NCBI RefSeq assembly: GCF_003287895.1
Contig: NZ_CP030280.1
Coordinates: forward strand, 2,362,501-2,426,500
Reading direction: 5' to 3'
Source: Blautia argi
GTDB taxonomy: Bacteria > Bacillota > Clostridia > Lachnospirales > Lachnospiraceae
Length of the DNA: 64,000 nucleotides
Numbering within the stretch: position 1 is the first letter of the stretch; each line of letters starts with the position of its first letter. Positions 1 to 10,181 of this stretch are shown here, piece after piece. The position numbers were made by a program, and so were the translations under genes. The notes under the pieces are model-generated. The model ran no database searches. It worked only from the letters and a program-made list of their open reading frames with translations, and was not told the origin of the DNA.

Positions 1-33
1 TTGCCCAAACATTCTGTCAAATATCTTTTTCAT
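1..33 (-). CDS. 5' end of an unidentified gene (partial)
   Basis: An ATG at 33 opens a frame to the window edge, encoding MKKIFDRMFGQ. A GAGGGA ribosome-binding site lies about seven bases upstream. The start is 13 bases after the radA stop on the same strand, so it is probably the next gene of the radA transcript. Eleven residues are too few to identify it. Confidence 0.55.
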   Translation of the reverse strand, partial: MKKIFDRMFGQ

Positions 34-46
34 GTGTCATTCCCTC

Positions 47-1429
47 TTAAATATGTTCCATAGCTTCTTTAATATTCGATACTCCTATTAATTTTATTTT
101 ATATTTTCCCTGTATCCCCTCTACATTGGTTTTCGGCATAATGCAGGAAGTAAAGCCCAGCTTTTCTGCCTCCCGCACTCTGGTTTCCGCCATACTGACA
201 CCCCGGACTTCCCCAGAAAGTCCTACTTCTCCGAAAATCAGTGTTCCTTCATCTATGACCTGATTTTTGTAACTGGATACAAGAGATAACACAATTCCCA
301 AATCAATGGCAGGCTCCCCCAGCTTCATACCGCCCGCCAGATTTACATAGGCATCACAGTCGCCCAGACGAATCCCAGCTCTTTTCTCCAGCACTGCCAT
401 GAGAAGATTCACACGATTGTAATCAATTCCCACAGAGGTTCTCCTTGGCAGTCCGAAATTTGTCCTGGTTACCAGCGCCTGAATTTCTATCAAAATAGGG
501 CGGGTACCTTCCACTGAACAGACTACTGTTGTGCCGGACGCATCAGTAGGACGTCCGTTCAACAACGCCTGAGAAGGATTTTTCACCTCCTCCAGCCCCT
601 TTTCCCGCATCTCAAAAACACCAATTTCATTGGTAGAGCCAAAACGGTTTTTAACCCCTCGCAAAATACGGTAAGCAAGCTGCCTATCCCCCTCAAAGTA
701 CAGAACCGTATCTACCATATGCTCCAGAACTCTGGGACCTGCTACACTTCCGTCCTTTGTCACATGTCCTACAATAAACACTGAAATTCCTAATCCTTTT
801 GCAATCTGCATGAGAATTCCGGTGGATTCCCTCACCTGGGACACACTGCCCGGCGCAGAGGACACCTCTTCATTGTACATAGTCTGAATGGAATCAATCA
901 CCACCATTTCCGGCTTCAGCCGCTCAATGGTACTGCGAATTATTTCCAGATTGGTTTCACAAAGCAAATATAAATGCTCATTAAATTCTCCAATGCGTTT
1001 TGCCCGTAGCTTAATCTGGCGAAGAGATTCCTCCCCTGATATATACAACACCTTATGTCCCTGGATGGTGAGCTGTCTGCATACCTGTAAAAGCAGGGTG
1101 GATTTTCCGATTCCCGGATCTCCGCCGACCAGCACCATAGAGCCAGGTACGATTCCTCCGCCTAATACTCGATCCAGTTCTTCCATATTGGTTGAAACTC
1201 TGTCGGCTTCCCTGACCTGAATTTCGGCAAGCCTGACCGGCTCATTTTTTTTGCCTGTACGTCCCTCCGAACCGGAGATTCCTTTTGCCGGGGCTGCCTT
1301 TCCTCCTGCAGAAACCGTTTCCTCCACAAAGGAATTCCATTCCCTGCAGCCCGGACACTGTCCCAGCCATTTTGAAGACTCATATCCACAGTTCTGGCAG
1401 AAAAATACACTTTTTTTCGCTTTTGCCAT
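47..1429 (-). CDS. radA: DNA repair protein RadA
   Basis: RadA is a RecA-like ATPase that helps process recombination intermediates and branch migration in the cytoplasm. The 460-residue length is normal. The N-terminal zinc finger uses C11, C14, C25 and C28. Walker A is GGDPGIGKS at 102-110. The RadA-specific KNRFG motif lies near residue 260, and the C-terminal third is the Lon-protease-like domain without a protease dyad. The start has a good ribosome-binding site (AGGAGG, five bases spacing). In other Firmicutes radA sits near clpC, as here, though a small gene and a weak terminator lie between them. A further gene begins 13 bases downstream. Confidence 0.97.
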   Translation of the reverse strand: MAKAKKSVFFCQNCGYESSKWLGQCPGCREWNSFVEETVSAGGKAAPAKGISGSEGRTGKKNEPVRLAEIQVREADRVSTNMEELDRVLGGGIVPGSMVLVGGDPGIGKSTLLLQVCRQLTIQGHKVLYISGEESLRQIKLRAKRIGEFNEHLYLLCETNLEIIRSTIERLKPEMVVIDSIQTMYNEEVSSAPGSVSQVRESTGILMQIAKGLGISVFIVGHVTKDGSVAGPRVLEHMVDTVLYFEGDRQLAYRILRGVKNRFGSTNEIGVFEMREKGLEEVKNPSQALLNGRPTDASGTTVVCSVEGTRPILIEIQALVTRTNFGLPRRTSVGIDYNRVNLLMAVLEKRAGIRLGDCDAYVNLAGGMKLGEPAIDLGIVLSLVSSYKNQVIDEGTLIFGEVGLSGEVRGVSMAETRVREAEKLGFTSCIMPKTNVEGIQGKYKIKLIGVSNIKEAMEHI

Positions 1430-1461
1430 AATACCTCCTGTTATTTAAAATTTCCTGTAAA

Positions 1462-1500
1462 GCAAAAGCAGAGCCGGGATATTCACTCCCGACCCTGCAT
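1462..1500 (-). terminator. weak terminator between the 1538 gene and radA
   Basis: Two stem segments (GCAG with CTGC, and CGGGA with TCCCG) form a hairpin. On the minus strand a short T-rich tract follows it. It would reduce read-through into radA. The tract is interrupted, so termination may be partial. Confidence 0.45.
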
Positions 1501-1537
1501 CTTATTTTTTAAGACTGCTCTTATGAAGACCGACAGT

Positions 1538-1951
1538 TCAGACCTTTTCAATGCAAACGGAAACCTGCTCTGCCTGTTCCAACTCCACACTGAAGGATAA
1601 CTTACCACCCAGGTTTGTCTTCATCTGACCTGCCTCTTCACCGTCAATGGTTACCTTGTACTCAGCATCTTCCTCAACCTCTACAGTAATCTGCGCGTCC
1701 TTCGGTCCTTCTACAATAAAGCTCATGCCATCTTCTCTGGTGTCCAGATTCAATACCGTTGTGCCGGGAACAGATTCATAGACAAACATTCCGTTTCTTT
1801 CCAGTTTTGTAATTTCATTATATGTTTTAACCTTGTACATATCTCCGTCATACTCAAAATCTGACAATTTTGATTTTTGTGCCAACTCGTAGTTCCCAAA
1901 GCTGATTTTGCCGTTTTCTTCTGTACGAATTAATTCTTTTACCACTGACAT
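1538..1951 (-). CDS. conserved hypothetical protein, small and beta-rich
   Basis: I do not recognise a function. The 137-residue product is acidic, has no signal peptide or membrane segment, and alternates hydrophobic and polar residues in a way that suggests a beta-sandwich or two short beta domains. Only one cysteine lies near the end. A clean ribosome-binding site (GGGAGG) precedes the ATG. It lies between clpC and radA on the same strand, 71 bases after clpC, so it may share the clpC transcript. A hairpin follows it. A role in stress response is suggested only by position. Confidence 0.75.
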   Translation of the reverse strand: MSVVKELIRTEENGKISFGNYELAQKSKLSDFEYDGDMYKVKTYNEITKLERNGMFVYESVPGTTVLNLDTREDGMSFIVEGPKDAQITVEVEEDAEYKVTIDGEEAGQMKTNLGGKLSFSVELEQAEQVSVCIEKV

Positions 1952-2022
1952 AGTTATGTCCTCCCGCTTCTGTCTTTTGTTTCTTTTTGTATATCAATGT
2001 TACCATAAAAGCACATTTTTTT

Positions 2023-4482
2023 CTAGTCATTTTGTACATTTACCATAAATTTTATAGTTTGTTTAGACAGTCCAATCACAACCTGATCTCCTGCCTTGAT
2101 CTTCCCCTCCAGAATTTCCTCTGCCATAGGGTCTTCGATTTTATTCTGAATAGCTCTTTTTAAAGGTCTGGCTCCATATTTCGGGTCAAATCCCTCTTTT
2201 GCAATCAGCTCTTTCACGCTATCTCTGACTTTTACTTCTATCTTCATCTGCACCCTGCAACGTGTAACAAATTCCTTTAACAGCAGCCCTGTAATTTTCT
2301 TTACTTCTTCTTTGTTCAGCATATGGAAGACAATGATGTCATCAATACGGTTCAAAAATTCCGGTCTGAAGAGGCGTTTTACCTCTTCCATAACATTTTC
2401 CTTCATCTTTTTATAATCTGCCGCTTCACTGTCTGCTGCTCCGAATCCCAGCTTTTTCGGCTCTACAATGGACTGCGCTCCTGCATTGGAGGTCATAATG
2501 ATAATGGTTTCTTTAAAGTCTACTCTTCTGCCCTGGGCATCTGTAATGTGTCCATCATCTAAAACCTGCAGAAGAATGTTAAAGACATCAGGGTGTGCCT
2601 TTTCAATCTCATCAAATAGCAGCACACTGTAGGGATTTCTCCGCACTTTCTCACTGAGCTGTCCGCCCTCTTCATAGCCTACATATCCCGGCGGAGAACC
2701 TATCAGCTTGGAAACACTATGTTTTTCCATATATTCTGACATATCCACGCGAATCATGGCGTCTTCTCTGCCAAACACCGCCTCTGCCAATGCTTTGGAA
2801 AGTTCCGTCTTTCCCACACCGGTAGGGCCTAAAAGAAGGAAGGAACCAATGGGACGCTTGGGATCTTTTAATCCCACTCTACCTCGTTTCACGGCTTTTG
2901 CCACTGCTGTGACTGCTTCCTCCTGTCCAATGACCCGCTTATGAAGAAGCTGTTCCAGTTTTGCCAGACGTTTGGACTCTCCTTCTGTGAGCTTCTCCAC
3001 AGGAATTTTTGTCCACTCTGCCACTACCTGGGCAATCTGTGCTTCTGTAACCGCCAGCTTTTTGCGCCTACACTGCTTCTCAAAACGCACTCTTGCCTTT
3101 TCTATCTGCTCTTTTGTTTCCTGCTGCTGTGCCTGAAGCTCCTTTGCAAGAACAAAATCCTGTCTTTTTACAGCCTCTTCTTTTTCTTCATACAGACTTT
3201 TCAGACGCTTTTCTGCCTCCACAAGCCCTTCCGGTGTCTTATATCCTGCCAACTGTACCTTAGAGCATGCTTCGTCCAGCAAATCCAGCGCCTTGTCCGG
3301 CAAAAAGCGGTCATTGATATAGCGGACTCCCATGGCAACGGCTGCCTTTACAGCACTTTCCTCAATGGAAACTCCGTGGTGCTTTTCGTAATAAGGCACC
3401 AGACCCTTCAGGATTTTCTCTGCCTCCTCCTTTGTGGGTTCCTCTACCATCACTGGCTGAAAACGCCGCTCAAGGGCTGCGTCCTTCTCAATATGTCTGC
3501 GGTATTCCTCAATGGTGGTAGCGCCGATAAGCTGAATCTCTCCTCTTGAAAGAGCCGGTTTTAAAATATTGGAGGCGTCCAGAGCGCCCTCTGCACCCCC
3601 GGCGCCGATCAGAGTATGAAGCTCGTCGAGAAACAGGAGCATTCTTCTGTCCCCGGAAACCTCTGCAATTACTCTTTTGATTCGCTCCTCAAATTCTCCG
3701 CGATATTTGGAACCTGCCACCATAGCGGACAAATCCAGCACAATAATTCGTTTATCCGCCATACTCTCCGGCACCAGACCTCTCACAATCCGCTGTGCAA
3801 GCCCTTCTGTAATAGCGGTTTTTCCCACTCCAGGCTCTCCAATCAGACAGGGATTGTTCTTTGTCCTTCTGCTCAAAATCTGAATCATACGGTTGATTTC
3901 TTTCTCTCTGCCAACCACCGGATCTAAAAGTCCCTGCTCTGCCATCTCTGTCAAATCCCTGCCAAACTGTGCAAGCATAGGCGTTGCTGCTTTTGAAATG
4001 CCTTTTTGAAAATCTCCTGCCGCCTCTTCTTTTGTAAGCGTTCCCTCTTTTCCCATGGTCTTCAGAGCCTCTGCGTAAAGTCCCTGAATATTCACCCCCA
4101 TGGTGTGTAGCAGCCTGGCTCCTACACAGTCATATTCCTTCAGCATGGCAAGGAGCAAATGCTCTGTTCCCACTTCCCGGCTCTCAAGTCGCTCTGCCTC
4201 TTCTTCTGCCAGCGACAGCACCTTTCTTGCCCTGGGGGTATAGCCCTGAGGTTCTTCTAAAAGCACGCCCTGAGAAGGCGCCACCAGTTTTTCAATCAGG
4301 TTCTGAAGCCGCTCTTTTGTAACGCCTGCTTCCTTTAACAGAATCCCTGCCGCTGTTTCTTCTCCTGCCAGAAGCCCTGCCAGAAGATGTTCGGTTCCGA
4401 TATAATTATGATTACAGGACTTTGCCGTCTGTTCGGCAGTTTTTAATGCCCGCAATGCCCATTTTGAATATTGATTCTTCAT
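2023..4482 (-). CDS. clpC: ATP-dependent Clp protease ATP-binding subunit ClpC
   Basis: ClpC is a hexameric AAA+ unfoldase that feeds substrates to ClpP in the cytosol. All parts are visible in 819 residues: a ClpN double repeat (about 1-150), a first AAA domain with GEPGVGKT, a UVR/middle-domain coiled coil near 415-450, a second AAA domain with GPTGVGKT and LLFDEIEKA, an LGFG loop of the type that docks on ClpP, and the D2-small domain. The start is supported by AGGAG about seven bases upstream, which lies inside the preceding GntR gene. The two genes overlap by 71 bases, so translation is probably coupled. The usual ctsR-mcsA-mcsB neighbours are absent. Confidence 0.96.
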   Translation of the reverse strand: MKNQYSKWALRALKTAEQTAKSCNHNYIGTEHLLAGLLAGEETAAGILLKEAGVTKERLQNLIEKLVAPSQGVLLEEPQGYTPRARKVLSLAEEEAERLESREVGTEHLLLAMLKEYDCVGARLLHTMGVNIQGLYAEALKTMGKEGTLTKEEAAGDFQKGISKAATPMLAQFGRDLTEMAEQGLLDPVVGREKEINRMIQILSRRTKNNPCLIGEPGVGKTAITEGLAQRIVRGLVPESMADKRIIVLDLSAMVAGSKYRGEFEERIKRVIAEVSGDRRMLLFLDELHTLIGAGGAEGALDASNILKPALSRGEIQLIGATTIEEYRRHIEKDAALERRFQPVMVEEPTKEEAEKILKGLVPYYEKHHGVSIEESAVKAAVAMGVRYINDRFLPDKALDLLDEACSKVQLAGYKTPEGLVEAEKRLKSLYEEKEEAVKRQDFVLAKELQAQQQETKEQIEKARVRFEKQCRRKKLAVTEAQIAQVVAEWTKIPVEKLTEGESKRLAKLEQLLHKRVIGQEEAVTAVAKAVKRGRVGLKDPKRPIGSFLLLGPTGVGKTELSKALAEAVFGREDAMIRVDMSEYMEKHSVSKLIGSPPGYVGYEEGGQLSEKVRRNPYSVLLFDEIEKAHPDVFNILLQVLDDGHITDAQGRRVDFKETIIIMTSNAGAQSIVEPKKLGFGAADSEAADYKKMKENVMEEVKRLFRPEFLNRIDDIIVFHMLNKEEVKKITGLLLKEFVTRCRVQMKIEVKVRDSVKELIAKEGFDPKYGARPLKRAIQNKIEDPMAEEILEGKIKAGDQVVIGLSKQTIKFMVNVQND

Positions 4483-4873
4483 GCAAATCTCCTGTTCTGT
4501 TTAATACTTTGTACTCGTCAAAAATTTCATCAATTAAGGCATGCACCTCTTCCCGCGTAATGTTCTTACAACAGCCCTTTGCCAGAAGCACCAACAGATT
4601 TTCCTTCATTTCTTCCAGAGCTCTGATTTTGTTTTCATCAATGCAAATAACTGCTCCTTTTCGACGGTCAATGGTTACAAATCCCTCCTGGCGCAACACA
4701 GAATACGCCTTATTCACCGTATGCATGTTGATTCCCACGGTATCTGCAAGTTGACGTACAGAAGGGAGCGCTTCTCCAATCTTCAACTGGTCTGTGGCAA
4801 TTCCCATGATAATCTGGTTGCAAAGCTGTACATAAATTGCTTCATCACTGTTAAAATCAATTTCTATCAGCAT
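4412..4873 (-). CDS. GntR-family (YtrA-like) transcriptional regulator
   Basis: The first 75 residues form a typical GntR winged helix-turn-helix (IYVQLCNQI, LPSVRQLADTVGIN, HTVNKAYSVL, EGFVTIDRRKGAVI). The tail of about 80 residues is short and helical, as in the YtrA subgroup, with no large ligand-binding domain. It is the first gene of the clpC transcript, overlaps clpC by 71 bases and follows a consensus-like promoter. That position suggests it controls itself and clpC, in the place CtsR takes in Bacillus. This regulatory role is inference. Confidence 0.88.
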   Translation of the reverse strand: MLIEIDFNSDEAIYVQLCNQIIMGIATDQLKIGEALPSVRQLADTVGINMHTVNKAYSVLRQEGFVTIDRRKGAVICIDENKIRALEEMKENLLVLLAKGCCKNITREEVHALIDEIFDEYKVLNRTGDLHEESIFKMGIAGIKNCRTDGKVL

Positions 4874-4902
4874 ATTCTCACCTGCTTCCTATTGTTATAT
4901 TC

Positions 4903-4931
4903 AATATAGCATAATTAGCACTTTTGGTCAA
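4903..4931 (-). promoter_or_regulatory. promoter of the GntR-clpC operon
   Basis: TTGACC (4926-4931) and TATATT (4903-4908) are separated by exactly 17 bases. The -10 is preceded by TGC, an extended -10. The predicted start is about 25 bases before the GntR start codon. Confidence 0.8.
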
Positions 4932-4940
4932 ACTGAAATT

Positions 4941-6291
4941 CTATTCTCTCTTCCTTTTTATTTTTATGTATCCATAATCCTCTTTTTTCCGGTTAAAATA
5001 ATACAGGGATAAAAGCACAGTCATAAACTCTGCACTGGGCACAGCCAGCCATACACCGTTTACTCCCATAAGAAGGGGCAGCAAAAGAATATTCAGTACA
5101 ATCATGACAAAAGTACGAACAAAGGATATAATTGCCGATATTTTTCCGTCTGAAAACGCAGTGAACATAGACGAGGCAAAAATATTAATACCAGCAAAAA
5201 TATAATTAAAGGAAAACAGAAAAAAGCCTTTTTTGGCAATTTCATAGGTTTGTGTTCCTTTTGGCGTAAAGATTTCCACAATTGTTCCCCCTGATAGCAG
5301 GGCAAAAATAGTAATCAGAACAGAGGATATGCCAATAAACCATATACAGATTTTAAAAATCCGCTGCAAAAGCGCTGTATTTTTTCTTCCGTAATTAAAG
5401 CTGATAACTGGTGCAACCCCCATGGAAAAGCCCATGTACAGCGCATTAAACAGAAACTGTCCGTACAAAACAATGGTAATTGCCGCAACTCCGTTTTCTC
5501 CCAAAAGCCGCATCATAACAATGTTAAAAAGAAAGGTAACCACAGCGGTAGAGAGATTGGTTACCATTTCCGAAGAGCCGTTAAAGCAGCTTTCCCTTAA
5601 AACCATAAAATCCAGCCGCGGCCTCACAAGGTACAAAGATTCCTTTACAAAAAGAAAATACAAAAATCCTACCACCGCCGGAAGAAGCTGTCCGATGCCG
5701 GTTGCCAGCGCCGCACCTGCAATCCCCATTTGCAGAGGCCCCATAAAAATATAGTCCAGAACCATATTCAAAAGTCCGCCCCCAATGGTCAGCGCAAGGC
5801 CTATGGTCGGTCTTCCTGCTGTAACAAAAAAAGTCTGAAACAAAAGCTGCAGCACACAGGCAGGCGCCAGATACAAAAGGATTCGCAAATATTCCTCACA
5901 ATAAGGCATAAGCACCATCAGTAGCGCCCAACATACGAACCAACTGAGGGAGGAACGCATTTCCCAGCACAAAGAAAGCCACACCTGCCAAAATGCCTGT
6001 CAAAACAAGAAAAGAAAAATCCCGGCGCGCTTCCTCAGACTTATTCTCTCCCATTTTTCGGGCAATCACCGCGCTGCCTCCGGTTGCCAGCATAACGCCT
6101 ACTGCCACTAAAAGACTGATAACCGGATACACAATATTTACGGCAGAAAGCGCCTGTGTATTTACCAGCCTGGACACAAAAATCCCGTCCACAATGGTGT
6201 ACAGGGACATAAAAACCATCATAACCATGGTTGGAAAGGCAAATTTCAACAACGAAAAAAGCCTGAAATCTTTTGAAATTGCATTTGACAT
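4941..6291 (-). pseudogene. MATE family multidrug/cation efflux transporter, frameshifted
   Basis: The two reading frames join into one MATE transporter of about 449 residues, a normal length, with the twelve hydrophobic segments of the family spread over both halves. The first part runs from 6291 to a stop near 5896 and ends LGATDGAYALL. The second frame continues with MPYCEEYLRILLYL. Removing one G of the pair at 5915-5916 gives LGATDVLMPYCEEYLRI, which fits the family. Such proteins sit in the cytoplasmic membrane and export cationic compounds using Na+ or H+ gradients. Because similar one-base insertions recur in this window, a sequence error is more likely than real gene loss. Confidence 0.85.
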
Positions 6292-6447
6292 ACTTGTAAA
6301 AAACCTCTCTTTTTTATTCTGTTAATTGTTCTCAATTGCTGCGGAATTTATGAGGAAATGGTAAACTGCCCAGGAACGGACGGAAAGGAAAAAGAACGGG
6401 AATAAAAAGGATACATCTTCCAAGCGGCTGAGCTGCCAGCTCTTTTT

Positions 6448-6488
6448 CTGCCGCACAAAACAGTCCTCCTGAGCATTTTGTGCGGCAG
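6448..6488 (-). repeat. 13-bp inverted repeat downstream of purD
   Basis: CTGCCGCACAAAA and its exact complement flank a 15-base loop. The position, 33 bases after purD, fits a terminator or 3'-end stabiliser, but no T tract follows on the minus strand. The rest of the gap from 6292 to 6520 shows nothing else convincing. Confidence 0.6.
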
Positions 6489-6520
6489 CATTACCTGAAC
6501 AAGCCTATTGCAATGCAGTT

Positions 6521-7795
6521 TTATGCTTCGTCAATGGCTTTTCCGATGTCATTTCTCTTATATTTATTAGCAAACTGAATCCATTCGGTTGCTTTATAAG
6601 CATTGGCTCTTGCCTCTTTTAAGTCTGCACCCTTTGCTGTAACACCCAGCACACGTCCGCCATTTGTCACAATTTTGCCGTCTTTTAAAGCAGTTCCTGC
6701 GTGGAAAACATAATAGCCTTCTTTATCCTTAAAGCTGTCCAGTCCTTCAATCGGAAATCCCTTTTCATAGGATACCGGATATCCGTCAGACGCCAGTACC
6801 ACACACACAGCTGCATTGTCCTCAAACTGCAGATCTACCTCATCTAATCTGCCGTCCACACAGGCTTCAAAAACTTCCACAATATCGTTTTTCAGTCTTG
6901 GAATCACCACCTGCGCCTCCGGATCTCCAAAGCGGGCATTGTATTCCAGCACCTTGGGTCCGTTTTCTGTGAGCATTAAACCAAAGAAAATAATCCCTTT
7001 AAATTCTCTGCCCTCTGCTGCCATAGCATCTACGGTTGCCTGATAAATGTATTTTTCGCAGAAATCATCCACCTCTTTTGTATAGAAGGGACTTGGAGAA
7101 AAGGTCCCCATACCTCCGGTATTTAAGCCCTCATCGCCGTCTTTTGCACGTTTATGGTCCTGAGCTGACGTCATGGTCTTAATGGTCTTTCCGTCTACAA
7201 AGGAAAGCACAGAAACCTCACGTCCTGTCATAAATTCTTCTACTACCAGAGTATTGCCTGCTGAACCGAATTTTTTATCCAGCATAATTTCCTTTACGCC
7301 TTCTTCTGCTTCCTCCAGAGTATTACAGATTAAAACACCTTTTCCCAGAGCCAGACCGTCTGCTTTTAATACAATGGGGAAATCTGCCTTTTCTCTGAGA
7401 TATGTCAGCGCTTCGTCTGCGTTTTCAAAGTTTTCATAGCCTGCTGTAGGAATGTTATATTTTTTCATTAAATCCTTGGAAAAAGCCTTGGATCCTTCCA
7501 GAATCGCAGCATTTTTTCTGGGTCCGAACACGCGAAGTCCCTCTTTTTCAAAGACATCAACCACGCCTCCCACCAGAGGGTCATCCATGCCTACAACCGT
7601 CAGGTCGATTTCCTTTTCCTTTGCAAAAGCTGCCAGCTTATCAAATTCCATAGCGCCAATATTTACACACTCTGCCACTTCTGCAATTCCTGCATTTCCC
7701 GGTGCACAGTAAATCTTGTCCACCTTTGGACTTTTTGCCACCTTCCACGCAATGGCATGTTCTCTTCCGCCGCTTCCGATAATCAATACTTTCAT
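6521..7795 (-). CDS. purD: phosphoribosylamine-glycine ligase PurD
   Basis: PurD (GARS) catalyses the second step of purine synthesis, joining glycine to phosphoribosylamine with ATP. The 424-residue protein has the expected ATP-grasp layout: IGSGGREHAIAWK at the N-terminus, KADGLALGKGV in the ATP-grasp loop near 145, GGMGTFSP near 228 and a metal-binding YNARFGDPE near 283. It is the last gene of purE-purM-purN-purD, 33 bases after purN. A hairpin follows. Confidence 0.98.
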   Translation of the reverse strand: MKVLIIGSGGREHAIAWKVAKSPKVDKIYCAPGNAGIAEVAECVNIGAMEFDKLAAFAKEKEIDLTVVGMDDPLVGGVVDVFEKEGLRVFGPRKNAAILEGSKAFSKDLMKKYNIPTAGYENFENADEALTYLREKADFPIVLKADGLALGKGVLICNTLEEAEEGVKEIMLDKKFGSAGNTLVVEEFMTGREVSVLSFVDGKTIKTMTSAQDHKRAKDGDEGLNTGGMGTFSPSPFYTKEVDDFCEKYIYQATVDAMAAEGREFKGIIFFGLMLTENGPKVLEYNARFGDPEAQVVIPRLKNDIVEVFEACVDGRLDEVDLQFEDNAAVCVVLASDGYPVSYEKGFPIEGLDSFKDKEGYYVFHAGTALKDGKIVTNGGRVLGVTAKGADLKEARANAYKATEWIQFANKYKRNDIGKAIDEA

Positions 7796-7828
7796 AAATT
7801 TTCTGCCCCTTTCGCTTTTTAATACGTT

Positions 7829-8458
7829 CTATGCTTCACGGATTTTTACAATTCCGTCTATGACTTCTACCCTGTTGTTGGCAATCAAATCAATGGCCTC
7901 TGGCATAATCTGCCATTCTGCCTCTTCCATCACTCTCCTTTGCAGAAGCTCCGGTGTGTCGCCCTGCTGCACCGCTACCGCCTTCTGCAGAATAATGGGG
8001 CCAGTATCTGTTCCCTCATCCACAAAATGTACGGTGGCTCCCGTTACTTTAACCCCTCTTTGCAGCACACCTTCGTGTACCTTTAAACCATAATACCCGG
8101 TTCCGCAAAAAGCCGGTATCAGGGAAGGGTGAATATTGATGATCCTGTTTGGATACGCCTTTACCATAATCTCCGGAATTACCACCAGGCAACCTGCCAG
8201 CACCACCAAATCCACCTCATAGGACTGAATGGCTGCAAGCAACGCCTCGTTAAAAAGCGCTCTGGTTTCATAATTTTTCGGGGATACACACTGCGCCGGA
8301 ATTCCGTGCTTTTTTGCGCGCTCCAGAGCATACGCATTTTCATTGTTGCTGATTACCACAGACACCTGGGCATTGGTAATCCTGCCGCTGTCCATGGCAT
8401 CTAAAATTGCCTGAAGGTTGGTTCCGCCTCCGGATACCAAAACTGCCATTTTCATCAT
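7829..8458 (-). CDS. purN: phosphoribosylglycinamide formyltransferase PurN
   Basis: PurN transfers a formyl group from 10-formyltetrahydrofolate to GAR. The N-terminal VSGGGTNLQAI, the NIHPSLIPAF loop with its catalytic Asn-His, and the DEGTDTGPII segment are all present. The 209 residues are typical. Two or three ATG codons open the frame; GAGAGG upstream best supports the first. The 70-base gap to purM holds an imperfect hairpin (about 8484-8515) with a short T tract that may act as a weak internal attenuator. Confidence 0.97.
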   Translation of the reverse strand: MMKMAVLVSGGGTNLQAILDAMDSGRITNAQVSVVISNNENAYALERAKKHGIPAQCVSPKNYETRALFNEALLAAIQSYEVDLVVLAGCLVVIPEIMVKAYPNRIINIHPSLIPAFCGTGYYGLKVHEGVLQRGVKVTGATVHFVDEGTDTGPIILQKAVAVQQGDTPELLQRRVMEEAEWQIMPEAIDLIANNRVEVIDGIVKIREA

Positions 8459-8528
8459 ATTTTTCAGCCTCTCTATTCGACAGGAAAAGGGCTGCCTCCG
8501 GCAACCCTGACTTCCTTTTTCTATGATA

Positions 8529-9554
8529 CTAAACTAATTTTACGCCTTTTTCCCCTGCTTCAATTTTACCTACCACATAAGGAATATCTCCGGCAGCTTT
8601 CATTGCTTCCATAGTTTTATCCACATCTTTAGCGTCTACTGCCACAATCATACCAAGCCCCATGTTAAAGGTATTGTACATCATGGTTTCTTCGATTTCG
8701 CCTTTTTTTGCCATTAAAGTAAAGATTGGAGGAATCGGATAGCTGTCCTTTTCAATCACTGCACAAACGCCGTCTTTTAACATTCTCGGCACGTTTTCAT
8801 AGAAACCGCCGCCTGTAATATGACTGCAGGCTTTTACCGTAACTCCTGCTTCCTTTACATTTTTTAAAGCCTTTACATAGATTCTGGTTGGAGCTAAGAG
8901 CGCTTCTCCCAGAGTTTTTCCCAGCTCGTCATAATAAGTGTCCAGAGATTCTTTTGTCATCTCAAAAACCTTACGAACCAGAGAAAATCCATTGCTGTGT
9001 ACGCCGGAAGATGCCATACCAATCAGCACATCTCCCTCATTTAAGTTCTCGCCGTTAATTAAGTCCTTACGTTCCACCACACCAACTGCAAAACCTGCCA
9101 AATCATATTCTTCCTCCGGCATAAGTCCCGGATGTTCTGCTGTTTCGCCTCCGATTAACGCCGCATCAGACTGCAGACAGCCTTCTGCCACACCTTTTAC
9201 GATTTCTGCGATTTTTTCAGGATAATTCTTACCGCATGCAATGTAGTCCAGGAAAAATAAAGGTTCTCCGCCTGCACAGGCAATGTCGTTGACGCACATT
9301 GCCACCGCATCAATCCCAATGGTGTCATGTTTGTCCATAAGATATGCCAGCTTTACCTTTGTGCCGCAACCGTCTGTACCGGACAAAAGAACCGGGTCTT
9401 CCATTTCTTTGATTTTTTTCAGAGAAAAAGCACCGGAAAATCCGCCCAGGCCCCCAAGCACTTCCTCGCGCATGGTTTTCTTTACATGTTCTTTCATTAA
9501 TTCCACTGATTTGTAACCAGCTTCAATATCTACGCCAGCTTTCTTGTAATCCAT
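8529..9554 (-). CDS. purM: phosphoribosylformylglycinamidine cyclo-ligase PurM
   Basis: PurM (AIR synthetase) closes the imidazole ring, converting FGAM to AIR with ATP. The 341-residue protein starts DYKKAGVDIEAGY and carries GTDGCGTKVKLA, DAVAMCVNDIACAGGEPLFF, GGETAEHPG and HITGGGFYEN, all hallmarks of the family. It follows purE by 28 bases in the same operon. Nothing unusual was seen. Confidence 0.98.
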   Translation of the reverse strand: MDYKKAGVDIEAGYKSVELMKEHVKKTMREEVLGGLGGFSGAFSLKKIKEMEDPVLLSGTDGCGTKVKLAYLMDKHDTIGIDAVAMCVNDIACAGGEPLFFLDYIACGKNYPEKIAEIVKGVAEGCLQSDAALIGGETAEHPGLMPEEEYDLAGFAVGVVERKDLINGENLNEGDVLIGMASSGVHSNGFSLVRKVFEMTKESLDTYYDELGKTLGEALLAPTRIYVKALKNVKEAGVTVKACSHITGGGFYENVPRMLKDGVCAVIEKDSYPIPPIFTLMAKKGEIEETMMYNTFNMGLGMIVAVDAKDVDKTMEAMKAAGDIPYVVGKIEAGEKGVKLV

Positions 9555-9582
9555 TTTTATCCTCCTCGCCGTTTTTCGGTGC

Positions 9583-10086
9583 TTATTTATAGTTTTTATA
9601 TCCTACTTCCTGCAGTTTTACATCTTTTGCCACAACCTGGTCTTTTAACTCTTCCTTGTAGTCTTTTAATTTCTGAAGCAACTCTGCATCAGAAGTAGCT
9701 AAAATCTTGGCTGCCAGAATTGCCGCATTGGCTCCTCCGTTAATCGCTACCGTTGCAACCGGAATACCGGAAGGCATCTGTACAATAGAGTACAGGGAAT
9801 CTCTTCCTCCCAGTGATGTGGTGTGCATCGGAATACCGATAACCGGCATTGGGAAAATGGCTGCACACATACCTGGAAGATGCGCTGCCATACCTGCACC
9901 TGCAATGATAACCTTAAATCCTTTTTCTTCTGCGGATTTCGCATATTCAAAGAATACATCGGGTTCTCTGTGTGCTGAGATAATCGTCATCTCGTATTCA
10001 ATCCCGAATTTTTCCAGCATGTCTGCTGCTTTGCTCATAACAGGCATATCAGAGTCACTGCCCATAACAATTCCAACTTTTGCCAT
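9583..10086 (-). CDS. purE: 5-(carboxyamino)imidazole ribonucleotide mutase PurE
   Basis: PurE rearranges N5-CAIR to CAIR (class I). GSDSDMPVM near the start, SAHREPD near 40 and AGGAGMAAHLPG-like segments (here AGAGMAAHLPGM) bind the substrate, and the C-terminal NGGANAAILAAKI is typical. The 167 residues match the family. It is the first gene of the purEMND operon. The leader is about 60 bases after the predicted start and contains no recognisable purine riboswitch. Confidence 0.98.
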   Translation of the reverse strand: MAKVGIVMGSDSDMPVMSKAADMLEKFGIEYEMTIISAHREPDVFFEYAKSAEEKGFKVIIAGAGMAAHLPGMCAAIFPMPVIGIPMHTTSLGGRDSLYSIVQMPSGIPVATVAINGGANAAILAAKILATSDAELLQKLKDYKEELKDQVVAKDVKLQEVGYKNYK

Positions 10087-10152
10087 GATTATTCTCCTTT
10101 ATATTTAAAAATTTCCGCGGATTTTTCACCGCTTATACTTCCACACAGCACA

Positions 10153-10181
10153 ATTTTACATATTGTGACAGGTCTTGTCAA
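10153..10181 (-). promoter_or_regulatory. promoter of the purE operon
   Basis: A perfect TTGACA (10176-10181) and TAAAAT (10153-10158) are spaced by 17 bases. The -35 overlaps the stop codon of the upstream peptidase gene, so the operon starts here independently of it. Confidence 0.85.
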
